The notes under the pieces are model-generated. The model did no database searches. It was not told the origin of the DNA and was given only the letters and a program-made list of their open reading frames with translations. Of a stretch of 64,000 nucleotides of DNA, positions 23,887 through 33,583 are shown in pieces; position 1 is the stretch's first letter, and the number at the start of each line of letters is the position of its first letter. Source of the DNA: Arthrobacter sp. DWC3 (GTDB taxonomy: Bacteria; Actinomycetota; Actinomycetes; Actinomycetales; Micrococcaceae); assembly GCF_002929375.1 (NCBI RefSeq), contig NZ_PJIP01000008.1, forward strand, positions 1 through 64,000, given 5' to 3'. Both the position numbers and the translations under genes were made by a program.

Positions 23887-26430
23887 TCAGCGCTGCACGG
23901 CGCCGAACCGCTCGGCGGCGACAGCGACGGCGGCGTCGCGCGCGGCACTCGCCTCCTCAGCCGTGAGGGTACGGTCGGGCGACCGGAACCGCAGCGCGAA
24001 CGCGAGCGACTTCCGGCCCTCCCCGATGCCCTGCCCGGTGTAGACGTCGAACAGGCTGACGTCCTCGAGGAGCTCGCCGGCACCCTCACGTAGTGCCTCG
24101 AGCACGTCCCCCGCGACCACGGCGTCGTCCACGACGAGCGCGACGTCCTGCGTGGCCGGCGGGTAGGTGGACAGCGGCCGGGCGACGATGACGTCGGCTG
24201 CGGCCTCGAACAGCAGGTCCACGTCCACCTCGAGCGCGACCGTGCGTGTCGGCAGATCCTCGGCCGCGATCAGCTTCGGGTGGAGCTCGCCGGCGTAGCC
24301 CAGCACCTCGCCGCTGCGCAGTGTGAACTCCGCGGTGCGGCCCGGATGGAATGCCTGGTGGCTCCCCTGCCGGACGACGACGTCGACGCCGGCGACCTGC
24401 GCCATCAGCTGCACCACGTCGACGGCGTCGGCCCAGTCCCAGGCGCGCGGCGCGACACCCGCCGACGGTGCGACCTCGTGGCCGGTGAACAGGGCCGCGA
24501 CGGTCTGCGGCTGGTCGGGGATGCCGGCGTAGAGGGCGTCGAGCACCTCGTCGTCGGGCCTGACGCCCAGCGGCGGGATGGACTCCGTGCCCAGGGGCCC
24601 GGCGGGCAGGAAGACCGCGCCGGCCTCGAACAGCGCCAGGTCGCGGAACCCGCGCGAGTGGTTCCGCTTCGCGAGCTCGACCAGTCCCGGCAGGAGCGAC
24701 CGGCGGAGGTAGCCGCGTTCCGCGCTGAGCGGGTTGGCGAGCCGAACCGACGGCGCGTCCGAGCCCTCCTCAGGGCTGCCGAAGAGGGCGTTGGCGCGTT
24801 CCCCGACGAACGGGTAGGACAGCACCTCGGTGAGGCCGGCCGCCGCCAGGGCGTTGAGGAGCCGGCGGCGCTGCTGCTGCACGCGGGTCAGCCCGCGGCC
24901 GGGCGGTGCGACGGGCAGGGTGGACGGGATCGTGTCGTAGCCGACGAGGCGGATGATCTCCTCGGTCAGGTCCTCGCGCGTCTCGAGGTCGGTGCGCCAG
25001 GTGGGCGCGGTGACGCGGTAGCCGCCCTCGACCGTCTCCACGGCCGCGCCGAGGTCGGTGAGAGCACCGGTGATCTCCTCGTCGGAGAACGCGCGTCCGA
25101 TCAGGCGCGCGGGGAAATCGGCCGCGAGGTCGATGACACGCGGTTCGGGCGCCTGCCCGACGTCGGTCACGGCGTCGTCCACGGTGCCGCCCGCCAGCTC
25201 GAGGAGGAGTTCGACGGCGCGCTGCGCGGCGACGTCCGCGACCTGCCAGTCGACGCCGCGCTCGAAGCGCTTGGACGCCTCCGACGGCAGCCGGTGGCGG
25301 CGGCGCGAACGGCCGATGCTGACCTCGTCGAAGTGGGCGGACTCGATCAGCACGTTGCTCGTGCCGTCGGAGACCTCGGTGGAGGCACCGCCCATGACGC
25401 CGGCGATACCGATGGGTCCGGAGGCGTCGGTGATGAGGAGGTCCTCGGCGTCGAGCGTGCGCTGCTTGTCGTCGAGGGTCCGCAGGGTCTCGCCGGAACT
25501 CGCGCGCCGCACCACGATGTCGCCCGACAGCATGTCGAGGTCGTAGAAGTGCAGCGGCTGGCCCAGTTCCAGCATGACGTAGTTGGAGATGTCGACCACG
25601 AGCGAGATGGAGCGGATCCCCGCGAGGCGCAGGCGCGCGGACAGCCAGGGCGGCGTGGGCCGCGTCGGGTCGACGCCGCGCACCGTCCGGGCCACGAAGC
25701 GGTCGCAGCCCGGCGTGCCGTAGATGGGTGAGGCGTCCTCGAGGCGCACCGGGTAGCCGGTGCCGGCGGCAGGGGGCACGACGACGGCGCCGGCCGGGTC
25801 GGTGAACGCCGTCCCGGTCGCGTGCGCGTACTCACGGGCCACACCCCGGATGGAGAAGCAGTACCCGCGGTCGGGCGTGACGTTGATCTCGGCGGCCTCG
25901 TCGTACAGGCCGAGCAGGTCCATGGCGTCGGTCCCGACCTCGGGGTCGAGCCCGAGGGTCGAGAGCACCAGGATGCCGTCGTGGTCGTCGCCGATCCCGA
26001 GTTCCCGGACGGACGCGATCATCCCGGCGGACACGTGGCCGTAGGTCTTGCGGGGGCTGATGCGGAAGTCTCCGGGCAGCACGGCGCCGGGCAGTGTCAC
26101 CACCACCTTGTCGCCCTCCACGAAGTTGTGGGCGCCGCAGACGATGCCCTGCACGCCGGAGGGGTCGATGCCGTCAGCGGTGAGCGTCTGCTCGGCGCCT
26201 TCGGGCACCACGCGGACCTGGCACCAGTTGATGGTCTTGCCGTTGGACTGCGGCTCCTTGACGATACTGAGCACCTGGCCCACCACGATCGGGCCGGTCA
26301 GCTCGTCGGTGGGACGGTGGACCTCCTCCTCCTCCAGCCCCACCTTCACGAGCTCGGCCATGACGTCTTCCGCGGTCGCGTCCGCAGGGACGGCTGCGTA
26401 TTCGCGCAGCCATGACAGTGGGATTCTCAC
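23887..26430 (-). CDS. pheT: Phenylalanyl-tRNA synthetase beta subunit
   Basis: The 847-residue beta chain of the alpha2-beta2 enzyme. Domain order fits the family: N-terminal MRIPLSWLREY, a tRNA-binding EMAP-like domain (VVGQVLSI near residue 50), B3/B4 editing domain, B5 domain, the core synthetase-like domain, and the C-terminal FDX-ACB anticodon-binding domain (LSTYPPATQDVALVVDD). The GTG start directly abuts the pheS stop (TAGGTG) with GGAGA just upstream, giving coupled, stoichiometric synthesis. Confidence 0.98.
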   Translation of the reverse strand: MRIPLSWLREYAAVPADATAEDVMAELVKVGLEEEEVHRPTDELTGPIVVGQVLSIVKEPQSNGKTINWCQVRVVPEGAEQTLTADGIDPSGVQGIVCGAHNFVEGDKVVVTLPGAVLPGDFRISPRKTYGHVSAGMIASVRELGIGDDHDGILVLSTLGLDPEVGTDAMDLLGLYDEAAEINVTPDRGYCFSIRGVAREYAHATGTAFTDPAGAVVVPPAAGTGYPVRLEDASPIYGTPGCDRFVARTVRGVDPTRPTPPWLSARLRLAGIRSISLVVDISNYVMLELGQPLHFYDLDMLSGDIVVRRASSGETLRTLDDKQRTLDAEDLLITDASGPIGIAGVMGGASTEVSDGTSNVLIESAHFDEVSIGRSRRRHRLPSEASKRFERGVDWQVADVAAQRAVELLLELAGGTVDDAVTDVGQAPEPRVIDLAADFPARLIGRAFSDEEITGALTDLGAAVETVEGGYRVTAPTWRTDLETREDLTEEIIRLVGYDTIPSTLPVAPPGRGLTRVQQQRRRLLNALAAAGLTEVLSYPFVGERANALFGSPEEGSDAPSVRLANPLSAERGYLRRSLLPGLVELAKRNHSRGFRDLALFEAGAVFLPAGPLGTESIPPLGVRPDDEVLDALYAGIPDQPQTVAALFTGHEVAPSAGVAPRAWDWADAVDVVQLMAQVAGVDVVVRQGSHQAFHPGRTAEFTLRSGEVLGYAGELHPKLIAAEDLPTRTVALEVDVDLLFEAAADVIVARPLSTYPPATQDVALVVDDAVVAGDVLEALREGAGELLEDVSLFDVYTGQGIGEGRKSLAFALRFRSPDRTLTAEEASAARDAAVAVAAERFGAVQR

Positions 26431-27513
26431 CTAGATCTCCATCCCGAAGTGTTCGCTGAAACGTACGTCGCCCTCGATCATGTCGTGCATGTCGCTGACC
26501 TCGTTGCGGAACATGAGTGCCCGCTCGATCCCCATGCCGAAGGCGAAGCCGGAATAGACGTCAGGGTCGATCCCGGTGGCGCGCAGCACGTTGGGGTTGA
26601 CCATGCCGCAGCCGCCCCACTCGATCCAGCGCGGGCCGCCCTTGGCGCCGGGGTGCCAGATGTCCAGCTCCGCGCTCGGTTCGGTGAAGGGGAAGTAGTT
26701 GGGGCGCAGCCGCACCTTGGCACCGTCGCCGAACAGCTGCTGCGTGAAGTGCTCGAGCGTGCCCACGAGGTCCGCCATGGTGAGGCCCTTGTCGATGGCG
26801 AGGCCCTCGAACTGGTGGAACACCGGGGTGTGCGTGGCGTCGAGCTCGTCCGTGCGGAAGACCTTGCCCGGGCACAGGACGTAGATCGGCAGGTCGCGCT
26901 CGAGCATGGAGCGCACCTGCACCGGCGACGTGTGCGTGCGCAGCACCAGGTGGGCCTCCGGGGGCTCGACGAAGAAGGTGTCCTGCATCTCGCGGGCCGG
27001 GTGGTCGGGCTTGAAGTTCAGGGCGTCGAAGTTGAACCACTCCGACTCGAGCTCTGGCCCCTCTGCGATCTCCCAGCCCATGCCGACGAACACGTCGCTG
27101 ACCCGCTCCTGCAGGGTGGACAGCGGATGCCGCGCGCCGGTCCGGCGACGGCGCGGGGCTGCGGTGACGTCGACGGCCTCCTCGACGAGGATCCGCGCGT
27201 CGCGCTCGGCCTCGAGCTCGACGGTGCGGGCCGCGAGCGCCTGGTTGATCCGGCCGCGGGCGGGGCCGATGTTCTTCCCGGCCGCGGACTTCTGTTCCTT
27301 GGGCAGGGCGCCGATCCCCCGGTTGGCGAGGCTCAGCGGCGACTTCTCGCCGGTGTGCGCGATCCGCACCGCCTTCAGCCCGTCGAGGTCTGCGGCTGCG
27401 GCGATGGCGGCGAGCGCAGCGTCCACGGCCGCGGCGACCGACGAGGCGTCCAGCGGATCGGGGACAGGGGCACCGGAGGCATCGGGGCCGTCGTGCTCTG
27501 GGGTTTCGGACAT
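26431..27513 (-). CDS. pheS: Phenylalanyl-tRNA synthetase alpha subunit
   Basis: Catalytic class II subunit. The 360-residue protein has an N-terminal coiled-coil tRNA-binding arm (about 60-115), motif 2 [19 protein letters not shown] and motif 3 [13 protein letters not shown]. An N-terminal extension of about 30 residues rich in Pro/Asp/Ala precedes the arm. Followed with no gap by pheT. A leader of about 110 bases precedes the ATG. Confidence 0.98.
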   Translation of the reverse strand: MSETPEHDGPDASGAPVPDPLDASSVAAAVDAALAAIAAAADLDGLKAVRIAHTGEKSPLSLANRGIGALPKEQKSAAGKNIGPARGRINQALAARTVELEAERDARILVEEAVDVTAAPRRRRTGARHPLSTLQERVSDVFVGMGWEIAEGPELESEWFNFDALNFKPDHPAREMQDTFFVEPPEAHLVLRTHTSPVQVRSMLERDLPIYVLCPGKVFRTDELDATHTPVFHQFEGLAIDKGLTMADLVGTLEHFTQQLFGDGAKVRLRPNYFPFTEPSAELDIWHPGAKGGPRWIEWGGCGMVNPNVLRATGIDPDVYSGFAFGMGIERALMFRNEVSDMHDMIEGDVRFSEHFGMEI

Positions 27514-27550
27514 GGGGGTGGCTTACCTTGCACTCTCGGACGTGCGGCGG

Positions 27551-27572
27551 GCGGCCTGCGGAAGCGGGCCGC
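27551..27572 (-). promoter_or_regulatory. Hairpin in the pheS leader
   Basis: On the minus strand, nine-base arms GCGGCCCGC and GCAGGCCGC (one G-U pair) enclose a TTCC loop, about 40 bases before the pheS start. There is no following T run and no clear leader peptide rich in Phe codons, so attenuation is possible but not shown. Confidence 0.25.
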
Positions 27573-27628
27573 GCCTCTGGCGGGAACAGGAAAGGGCCGG
27601 GTCGCAGCGTGCGCGCACCGGCGTGCCA

Positions 27629-27659
27629 AGTCTAGGCGACCAGTTGGACGCCGTCGCAA
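27629..27659 (-). promoter_or_regulatory. Putative pheST promoter
   Basis: TTGCGA, 19 bases, TAGACT on the minus strand, giving a leader of roughly 110 bases. A run of ten C residues (27673-27682) lies just upstream between this promoter and the divergent gene. Confidence 0.4.
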
Positions 27660-27721
27660 CAGTCGCCGCCCACCCCCCCCCCGCCCGCTGGGGGCCGGAT
27701 CCGCGCGCGTACGATGACCGC

Positions 27722-28189
27722 ATGAACCGGAGGCTCGTACCACTGCTCAACTGGATCAACCTGACGACGCCGTGCGGTCTCGCGGTCGCCGCGCTCTCCG
27801 GCTGCCGGATCTCCGCCGGACCCGGCGGCATCCTGCTCGCCGAGGGCTACCGACGGCGGCTCCCGAAGGCACGCGCCTTCACGGTGGGCAGCGTGGTCCT
27901 CCTTCGCGGCACCGTTCCGCACCACGCCCCGGCCGGCTTCACCCGGCTGCTCGAGCACGAGGCCCGGCACACCCGCCAGTACGCGGCATGTCTCGGCCTC
28001 CCCTTCCTGCCGGCCTATCTCGCGGCAGCGGGCTATTCGCTCCTGCGCACCGGTGACCCGGCGTCGCGCAACCCGTTCGAGCGCGGAGCGGGACTGGCCG
28101 ACGGCGGCTACCGCGAGCGCCCGGTCCGGCCGCTCGCCGGGGCGGTCCGGGCCACGGTCACCTCCCTGGCGAGGCGACGGCGAGGGTGA
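27722..28189 (+). CDS. Small protein with an HExxH zinc-metalloprotease-like motif
   Basis: A 155-residue protein I do not recognise as a named family. It has the motif LLEHEARHTRQY with His79, Glu80 and His83, matching HExxH of gluzincin-type metal sites, and hydrophobic stretches around residues 17-25 and 88-107. The rest is Arg/Gly/Ala rich. A third zinc ligand is not evident. It may be a membrane-associated metalloprotein, or the motif may have lost catalysis. It is transcribed away from pheS and runs toward pcp. Confidence 0.75.
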   Translation: MNRRLVPLLNWINLTTPCGLAVAALSGCRISAGPGGILLAEGYRRRLPKARAFTVGSVVLLRGTVPHHAPAGFTRLLEHEARHTRQYAACLGLPFLPAYLAAAGYSLLRTGDPASRNPFERGAGLADGGYRERPVRPLAGAVRATVTSLARRRRG

Positions 28190-28208
28190 GGCTGCGGCCG
28201 GGACCGAC

Positions 28209-28847
28209 TCAGTGCTCGGCGCCGGCGGCGACCCGCAGGTCGGTCGCCGTTTCCGCCGTCGTCCCCGCGATGGCGGCCAGGGCCGCGGCCATGAGGTCGA
28301 TCGCGAGTCCCGGCTGACCGTGCGCCTCGCCCTGCCCGGTGGAGAACGGGACGTGCACGAAGCCCCCGCGGGCGTCCTGGCGCTCTGCGAGCAGGTGCAT
28401 GAGTCCGTAGAAGACGTGGTTGCAGACGTACGTGCCGGCCGTCTGCGAGACCTCGACCGGGATGCCGAGCGCCGCCACGGCTTCCCGGCACGCCTTGATG
28501 GGCAGGGAGGAGAAGTACGCGGCCGGACCACCGGGCACCACCGGTTCGTCGACGGGCTGCCGTCCGGCGTTGTCCGGGATGCGGGCGTCGTCGACGTTGA
28601 TGCCGACCCGCTCCACCGAGACGCGGCTCCGCCCGCCGGCCTGCCCCGCGCACACCACGACGTCCGGGCGGAACCGGACCAGTGCGGCCTCCAGCGCGTC
28701 GATGCTCTCCCCGAAGACGCACGGGAGCTCGACGGCCACGGCTTCCCTCCCCTGGTCGCGCAGCAGCACAGCCGCCCGCTCCGCGGCGAGCCAGGACGGA
28801 TTGGTGAGTTCTCCCCCGAAGGGTTCGAAGCCGGTCAGCAGGATCAT
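28209..28847 (-). CDS. pcp: Pyroglutamyl-peptidase I
   Basis: Cysteine peptidase (C15) that removes N-terminal pyroglutamate from peptides in the cytosol. The 212-residue protein begins ILLTGFEPFGG, the family hallmark, and has the catalytic triad Glu79 (in RVSVERVGIN), Cys142 (AGTYVCNHVFYG) and His165 (FVHVPFST). The long frame extends upstream to 29276, but the conserved start is ATG 28847. Standalone gene between convergent and divergent neighbours. Confidence 0.95.
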   Translation of the reverse strand: MILLTGFEPFGGELTNPSWLAAERAAVLLRDQGREAVAVELPCVFGESIDALEAALVRFRPDVVVCAGQAGGRSRVSVERVGINVDDARIPDNAGRQPVDEPVVPGGPAAYFSSLPIKACREAVAALGIPVEVSQTAGTYVCNHVFYGLMHLLAERQDARGGFVHVPFSTGQGEAHGQPGLAIDLMAAALAAIAGTTAETATDLRVAAGAEH

Positions 28848-28889
28848 GCCCCCTACCCTAGGCCAGGGCCCGTGGCGGTGGCGCAGAAT

Positions 28890-28905
28890 TAGAACACGTG
28901 TTCTA
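28890..28905. promoter_or_regulatory. LexA (SOS) box before the radical SAM gene
   Basis: TAGAACACGTGTTCTA is a perfect 16-base palindrome containing GAAC-N4-GTTC, the core of the actinobacterial LexA box. It lies nine bases before the start of the downstream gene and 42 before pcp on the other strand, so it could control either or both. Confidence 0.75.
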
Positions 28906-28913
28906 CTGAGGGC

Positions 28914-29966
28914 ATGCGGTGGGAAGGGCAGAAACTGACAGCGGACAGCGCGGTGCCGTCGACACCGGCGCTGCTGCCGCTGGCCGGACTGGTCCGCAGC
29001 GTGCAGACGCCCGAGTTCGCGGGCATCACGTTCCACGAGGTGACTGCCAAGTCGGTCCTCAACAGGGTCCCGCCGACGTCGTCGATGCCATTCTCCTGGA
29101 CCATCAACCCGTTCCGCGGCTGCTCCCACGCCTGTGTCTACTGCTTCGCCCGCAAGACGCACAGCTACCTCGACCTCGACACCGGCCTGGACTTCGACGC
29201 CCAGCTGGTCGTCAAGATCAACACCACCGAGGTGCTCGCGCGTGAACTCGCCCGCCCTTCCTGGAAGCGCGAGCACGTGGCCCTGGGGACGAACACCGAC
29301 CCGTACCAGCGGGCGGAGGGCCGCTACCGGCTCATGCCGGGCATCATCGAAGCGCTCGCGGACTCGGGAACGCCCTTCTCGATCCTCACGAAGGGCACGC
29401 TCCTGGCGCGCGACCTGCCGCTGCTGAAGGCCGCGGCGCGGTCGGTCACGGTCGGCATGGGCATCTCCCTGGCGCTCGTGGACCCCGTTCTCGCGGAGGC
29501 GATCGAACCGGGAACGCCCGCCCCGAAGGCGCGCCTGGCCCTCATCTCCCGGCTGCGGGAGGCGGGCCTGCCGTGCGGCGTCCTGGCCATGCCGATCCTG
29601 CCGTGGCTCTCGGACGGCGACGAGTCACTGGACCGCCTGTTCGGGGCGCTGGCTGCGGCGGGGGCCACGGGGGTCACCGCCGGCCCCCTGCACCTGCGGC
29701 CGGGCTCGCGGGAGTGGTTCATGCAGTGGCTCGCAGCCCACCACCCGCCGCTCGTCCCGCGCTACGAGACGCTCTACCGCGGCGGGAGCTACGCGTCGAA
29801 GGAGTACCGGGACTGGCTGTCCGGCAGGATCCGCTTCTTCCGCGGGAAGCACGGCCTGACGGCGGGCGCCGGCTTCTTCCGCAACCTCTCGCCCGCCGGA
29901 CGGCCGGAACCGGTCACCGCTCCGCCCATCACGGCACCGGGCGTGGTCCAGACCGCACTCTTCTAG
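28914..29966 (+). CDS. Radical SAM protein, Rv2578c / spore-photolyase-like family
   Basis: A 350-residue radical SAM enzyme. The cluster motif is [13 protein letters not shown] (CxxxCxxC) preceded by the characteristic WTINPFRGC, and [15 protein letters not shown] follows. The family (Rv2578c-like, annotated as DNA repair photolyase-related) has no proven reaction that I know of. The SOS box immediately upstream supports a DNA-damage role; from memory the mycobacterial homologue is also in LexA regulon lists (not checked). GAGGG is very close to the ATG (about two bases). Its TAG overlaps the opposite-strand stop of the Nudix gene at CTAG. Confidence 0.85.
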   Translation: MRWEGQKLTADSAVPSTPALLPLAGLVRSVQTPEFAGITFHEVTAKSVLNRVPPTSSMPFSWTINPFRGCSHACVYCFARKTHSYLDLDTGLDFDAQLVVKINTTEVLARELARPSWKREHVALGTNTDPYQRAEGRYRLMPGIIEALADSGTPFSILTKGTLLARDLPLLKAAARSVTVGMGISLALVDPVLAEAIEPGTPAPKARLALISRLREAGLPCGVLAMPILPWLSDGDESLDRLFGALAAAGATGVTAGPLHLRPGSREWFMQWLAAHHPPLVPRYETLYRGGSYASKEYRDWLSGRIRFFRGKHGLTAGAGFFRNLSPAGRPEPVTAPPITAPGVVQTALF

Positions 29967-30421
29967 GTCCGGTCGACGAGGCGATCCGTCACGGCCCGCA
30001 GGGCGTCGAGGATGGGCCGGTCGGCCGGGATCCACGGCAGGGCGTCGAGCTCGCGAGCCGGCTGGAGCGTCACCCAGCGCAGCTCGTCGTGGTCCTGCAG
30101 GGGCGCAGCCTCCCCGGCCGACGACTCCGCGAGCCACACGCGCATCGCCGCTGCGGCGTGGAGCGGCCAGCCCTGGGGACCCGGGCCGGGGATCTCGGGG
30201 CCGAGGCGCGCCTCGATGCCCAGTTCCTCGTCGAGTTCACGCAGCAGCGCCGCCTCGCAGGTCTCGCCGGGCTCCACCTTGCCTCCGGGGAACTCCCACA
30301 TCCCGGCGAACTGCGGGGGTGCCGTCCTGCGGGCCACGAGGAGTCGGGTGGGGCGCCGGAGGGAGTCGACGACGGCGGCCCCGACGATCTGTCGGAGCGC
30401 TGTCTCTGCGGGTTGCGTCAC
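29963..30421 (-). CDS. Nudix hydrolase, MutT/8-oxo-dGTPase-like
   Basis: A 152-residue Nudix protein. The Nudix box spans about residues 46-68 ([24 protein letters not shown] pattern, here quoted in part: GGKVEPGE and RELDEELGI). MWEFPGGK and the [16 protein letters not shown]-terminus match (d)CTP/8-oxo-dGTP pyrophosphatases of the MutT group. Likely cleans the nucleotide pool, but substrate cannot be proven from sequence. GTG start with TAGACT six bases upstream, no Shine-Dalgarno. Convergent with the radical SAM gene, sharing the CTAG stop. Confidence 0.9.
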   Translation of the reverse strand: MTQPAETALRQIVGAAVVDSLRRPTRLLVARRTAPPQFAGMWEFPGGKVEPGETCEAALLRELDEELGIEARLGPEIPGPGPQGWPLHAAAAMRVWLAESSAGEAAPLQDHDELRWVTLQPARELDALPWIPADRPILDALRAVTDRLVDRT

Positions 30422-30427
30422 CCGACG

Positions 30428-30433
30428 AGTCTA
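30428..30433 (-). promoter_or_regulatory. Probable -10 element of the Nudix gene (leaderless)
   Basis: TAGACT on the minus strand, six bases before the GTG. The -35 region is poor. One of several identical layouts in the window. Confidence 0.4.
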
Positions 30434-30588
30434 TCCACGCGTGCTGCGTCCCCTCGTGACTTCCCGGGTCCACACGCCCATCGCCTAGGCTTGACGGAGA
30501 CGACGGCGTCCGCGCCGCCGCGCATCCCCCGGGCCTCGAGGGGCGGCGGCCCTCCCATCCCGCATGATCCCGCCGCAAGGACTCCTTC

Positions 30589-31824
30589 ATGACTGCCCCC
30601 GCTCCATCCCCGACGTCCTCCCAGCGGCTCACGGGCCGCCCGCTGGCCATGGCCATCGGAGCGCTGGCCGTGGGCGGCTTCGCCCTCGGGACCACCGAGT
30701 TCACGATCATGGGCCTGCTCGAGGACATGCGCGCCGACCTCGGCGTCGACTACGAGCGCGGCGGCCAGGTGATCTCGGCCTACGCGCTCGGCGTCGTGGT
30801 CGGCGCGCCGATCCTCGCCACGCTCGGCGCCAAGAGACCGCAGCGCTCCGTGGCCCTCGTCCTCGCCCTGGTCATCACGCTGGCCAACCTGTCCTCGTTC
30901 TTCGCCTCCGGCTTCGGGTGGATGCTGGCCTCGCGGTTCCTGGCCGGGCTGCCGCACGGCGCCTACTTCGGTGTGGCCGCCGTCATCGCCGCCTCCCTCG
31001 CCGATCCTGCCCGGCGCGGGCGCGCCATCTCGATGGTGATGCTGGGGCTGAGCATCGCGAACGTCGTCGGCGTGCCGTTCGCGACGTGGGTGGGACAGCA
31101 GTTCGGCTGGCGGTCCATGTTCCTGCTGGTGGGGCTGATCGGTGTGGCCACCGTCGTGCTCATCAGGGTGTTCGTCCCCGCCCTGCCCGTGCGCCCCGGG
31201 GCCAGCATCCGGGGCGAGCTCGGAGCGCTGCGCCGTCCGCAGCTGTGGATGACACTCCTCATCGGGATCGTGGGCTTCGGCGGGTTCTTCGCCGTGTACT
31301 CCTACATCTCGCCCCTGATGACGGAGGTCGCCGGAGTGCGGGCGTCGTTCCTGCCGTTCGCCGTCGCCCTGTACGGGGTGGGGATGGTGGTCGGCAACAT
31401 CCTGGGCGGACGACTGGCGGATCGGTCGATCATGGGCAGCATCTACGGTTCGATGGCCGCCATCGCGGCCGTGCTGCTCGTCTTCCCGGTCGCGGCCGGC
31501 GCGCCCTGGTCCGCGTGCCTGTTCGTCTTCCTCGTCGGGGTCTCCGGCTCCACCCTCATCCCGCCCCTGCAGGCGCGGCTCCTGGACGTCTCCCCCGGCG
31601 CGCCCTCCCTCGCCTCGGCGATGAACCACTCCTCGCTGAACCTGGCGAACGCCCTCGGCGCGGCCCTCGGTGGCGCCGTGATCACGGCGGGCTGGGGCTT
31701 CACCGCCCCCGCCCTCGTGGGCGCCGTCCTCGCCGTGCTCGGACTCGGTGTGGCACTCGTCAGCGGCAGGATGGACCGCCGGCGCGGCACCCGCACGCAG
31801 CGGCGGTCGGTCCCCGTCGCCTGA
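30589..31824 (+). CDS. MFS transporter, AraJ/DHA1-like
   Basis: A 411-residue inner-membrane protein with twelve predicted hydrophobic helices. TTEFTIMGLLEDM in helix 1 and GAPILATLGAKRPQR between helices 2 and 3 are typical of the drug/arabinose-efflux (AraJ, DHA1) branch. Exports drugs or sugars by proton antiport; substrate unknown. AAGGACTCC precedes the ATG. Stands alone between divergent Nudix and convergent rRNA methylase genes. Confidence 0.9.
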   Translation: MTAPAPSPTSSQRLTGRPLAMAIGALAVGGFALGTTEFTIMGLLEDMRADLGVDYERGGQVISAYALGVVVGAPILATLGAKRPQRSVALVLALVITLANLSSFFASGFGWMLASRFLAGLPHGAYFGVAAVIAASLADPARRGRAISMVMLGLSIANVVGVPFATWVGQQFGWRSMFLLVGLIGVATVVLIRVFVPALPVRPGASIRGELGALRRPQLWMTLLIGIVGFGGFFAVYSYISPLMTEVAGVRASFLPFAVALYGVGMVVGNILGGRLADRSIMGSIYGSMAAIAAVLLVFPVAAGAPWSACLFVFLVGVSGSTLIPPLQARLLDVSPGAPSLASAMNHSSLNLANALGAALGGAVITAGWGFTAPALVGAVLAVLGLGVALVSGRMDRRRGTRTQRRSVPVA

Positions 31825-31856
31825 GGAGGCGGCGCACCGGTCCGGGGGCCGCGTCG

Positions 31857-32762
31857 CTAGCCGACGCGCTGTGCGCGGGCGGAGGCGTAGAGGCAGACCG
31901 TCGCGGCGGTGCCGACGTTGAGGGACTCCGCGTTCCCGTAGACGGGCACGGCGACGCGGGCATCGGCGGCGGCGCTCACCGCGGGCGGCAGTCCCTGCGC
32001 CTCGTTGCCGAAGAGCCACGCCGTCGGGTCCTCGAGGCGGACGGCGTCGGGCGGGGCCGCCGCCCCCGGCGTGCGGGCCGCGCTCGCATCCTGAAGGTCG
32101 TCGAGATCCACGGTGCCGTACCCGTCGGCGGCGAGGACGGTCATCCCGCCCTCCCTCAGGCGGTCGGTCAGTCCGTCGAGGTCCACCCCGAGGACGAGCG
32201 GCAGGTGGAACAGGGAACCGACGGTGGAGCGCACCGTCTTCGGGTTGTAGGGGTCCACGCTCGCTTCGGTCAGGATGACGGCGCCGGCGCCGGCGGAGTC
32301 GGCCGCGCGGATGATCGTGCCCGCGTTGCCCGGGTCGCGTACCTCGACCAGCACGGCCACGAGGCGTGGCCCCGCGGCGAGGACGTCCTCGAGGGGGACG
32401 TCGACGAACCGGCAGACCGCCACGAAGCCCTGCGGCGTCACGGTGGAGGACATCGCCGAGAGGACCTCAGGCGTCGCCTGCCGGAGGACGGGCGCGCCGT
32501 CCCGGGCGAGGAGTGCGGCGATGTCGGCATGCCGCTCCAGCGCCTCCGGCGTGGCGTAGGCGCCGACGACGACGTCGCCATCACCCGCCTCGCGTCGCTC
32601 GAGGTGGAGGCGCAGGGCCTCCCGCACGGCCTGCGGCCCCTCGGCCAGGAACTCGCGGCGCCTTAAGCGCGACGGACGCCCGGCCAGGCGTGCCACCTCC
32701 TTCACCCGGTCGGCCTGGGTGTTGGTCATCAGTGGCGCCTGGGGGCGTCCGTCGTCAGTCAT
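31857..32762 (-). CDS. SpoU/TrmH-family RNA 2'-O-methyltransferase
   Basis: A 301-residue SPOUT methylase with an N-terminal substrate-binding domain (SpoU_sub_bind, about 30-110) and the three catalytic motifs: VEVRDPGNAGTIIRAADSAGA, WLFGNEAQGLP and AESLNVGTAATVCLYA. Related to RlmB/TsnR enzymes acting on 23S rRNA. Its place after rplT and before pheS is conserved in actinobacteria. The start may be ATG 32762 or the internal Met at residue 12. A 30-residue Ala/Pro insertion precedes motif 2. Confidence 0.92.
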   Translation of the reverse strand: MTDDGRPQAPLMTNTQADRVKEVARLAGRPSRLRRREFLAEGPQAVREALRLHLERREAGDGDVVVGAYATPEALERHADIAALLARDGAPVLRQATPEVLSAMSSTVTPQGFVAVCRFVDVPLEDVLAAGPRLVAVLVEVRDPGNAGTIIRAADSAGAGAVILTEASVDPYNPKTVRSTVGSLFHLPLVLGVDLDGLTDRLREGGMTVLAADGYGTVDLDDLQDASAARTPGAAAPPDAVRLEDPTAWLFGNEAQGLPPAVSAAADARVAVPVYGNAESLNVGTAATVCLYASARAQRVG

Positions 32763-32807
32763 CGTGTTCCGGTGGGCGGGCCGTCCGGCCCGCTCCAGCC
32801 GATGTGC

Positions 32808-33197
32808 CTAGACCGAGGCCCTGAGCGGGGCCGAGGTGTCGGCCGGCAGGGCGTTCTTCGCGATCTGGACGAGCGCGGCGAAGGCGGCTCCGTCCGTGAC
32901 GGCGAGGTCGGCGAGCATCCGGCGGTCCACCTGGATCTCGGCGGCCTTGAGGCCCTGGATCAGGCGGTTGTAGGTCAGGCCGTTGGCGCGGGACGCGGCG
33001 TTGATGCGCTGGATCCAGAGGCGACGGAAGTCACCCTTGCGCTTGCGGCGGTCGCCGTAGCTGTAGACGAACGAGTGGAGCAGCTGCTCCTTGGCCTTGC
33101 GGTACAGGCGCGAGCGCTGTCCGCGGTAGCCCTTGGCGCGCTCGAGGATGACCCGACGCTTCTTGTGGGCATTGACTGCCCGCTTCACACGTGCCAC
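32808..33197 (-). CDS. rplT: 50S ribosomal protein L20
   Basis: Assembly-initiating large-subunit protein. 129 residues with the highly conserved start [14 protein letters not shown], the [16 protein letters not shown] helix and the [20 protein letters not shown] region. A short C-terminal tail exceeds the usual length. GTG start with AAAGGAG seven bases upstream. In other bacteria L20 represses the infC-rpmI-rplT operon through its leader. Confidence 0.99.
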   Translation of the reverse strand: MARVKRAVNAHKKRRVILERAKGYRGQRSRLYRKAKEQLLHSFVYSYGDRRKRKGDFRRLWIQRINAASRANGLTYNRLIQGLKAAEIQVDRRMLADLAVTDGAAFAALVQIAKNALPADTSAPLRASV

Positions 33198-33283
33198 GTG
33201 CGTACTCCTTTTGTTCTTCGGTCACGGCCGCAGCCGCAGCGCCGCACGGTTGGTGCATGCGCTTTCCCGGGGTGGATGGGTGG

Positions 33284-33478
33284 TTAGATGCCCAGCATCT
33301 TCTTGATGGTCTTCGTGTCGGCCTTCGAGACGATCTGGTCGCTCGCGAGGCGGCGCGTCACGGTCGAGGACTTGTGCTCGAGGTAGTGACGGCGGTTGGC
33401 CTGCTGGCGCTTCAGCTTGCCGCTTCCGGTCAGCTTGAAGCGCTTCTTGGCGCCGCTGTGGGTCTTCATCTTCGGCAT
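33284..33478 (-). CDS. rpmI: 50S ribosomal protein L35
   Basis: 64 residues beginning [20 protein letters not shown], diagnostic of L35, and ending in [19 protein letters not shown] lies about ten bases before the ATG. Middle gene of the infC-rpmI-rplT operon. Confidence 0.99.
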   Translation of the reverse strand: MPKMKTHSGAKKRFKLTGSGKLKRQQANRRHYLEHKSSTVTRRLASDQIVSKADTKTIKKMLGI

Positions 33479-33583
33479 GGGGACCGATCTCCTTCTGGTA
33501 GCCGGGGCGGGTGCGCCCGGAGTTCGGCACCGTGTCGATGCCTGCTGGTTGTGGAACGAGCCCGTCAGGACGAGGCGGAAGGC

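Noticed and set aside
27673-27682. Run of ten C residues as a phase-variable switch
   Set aside because: It lies between promoters rather than in a reading frame, and no alternative promoter spacing depends on it; kept only as a note.
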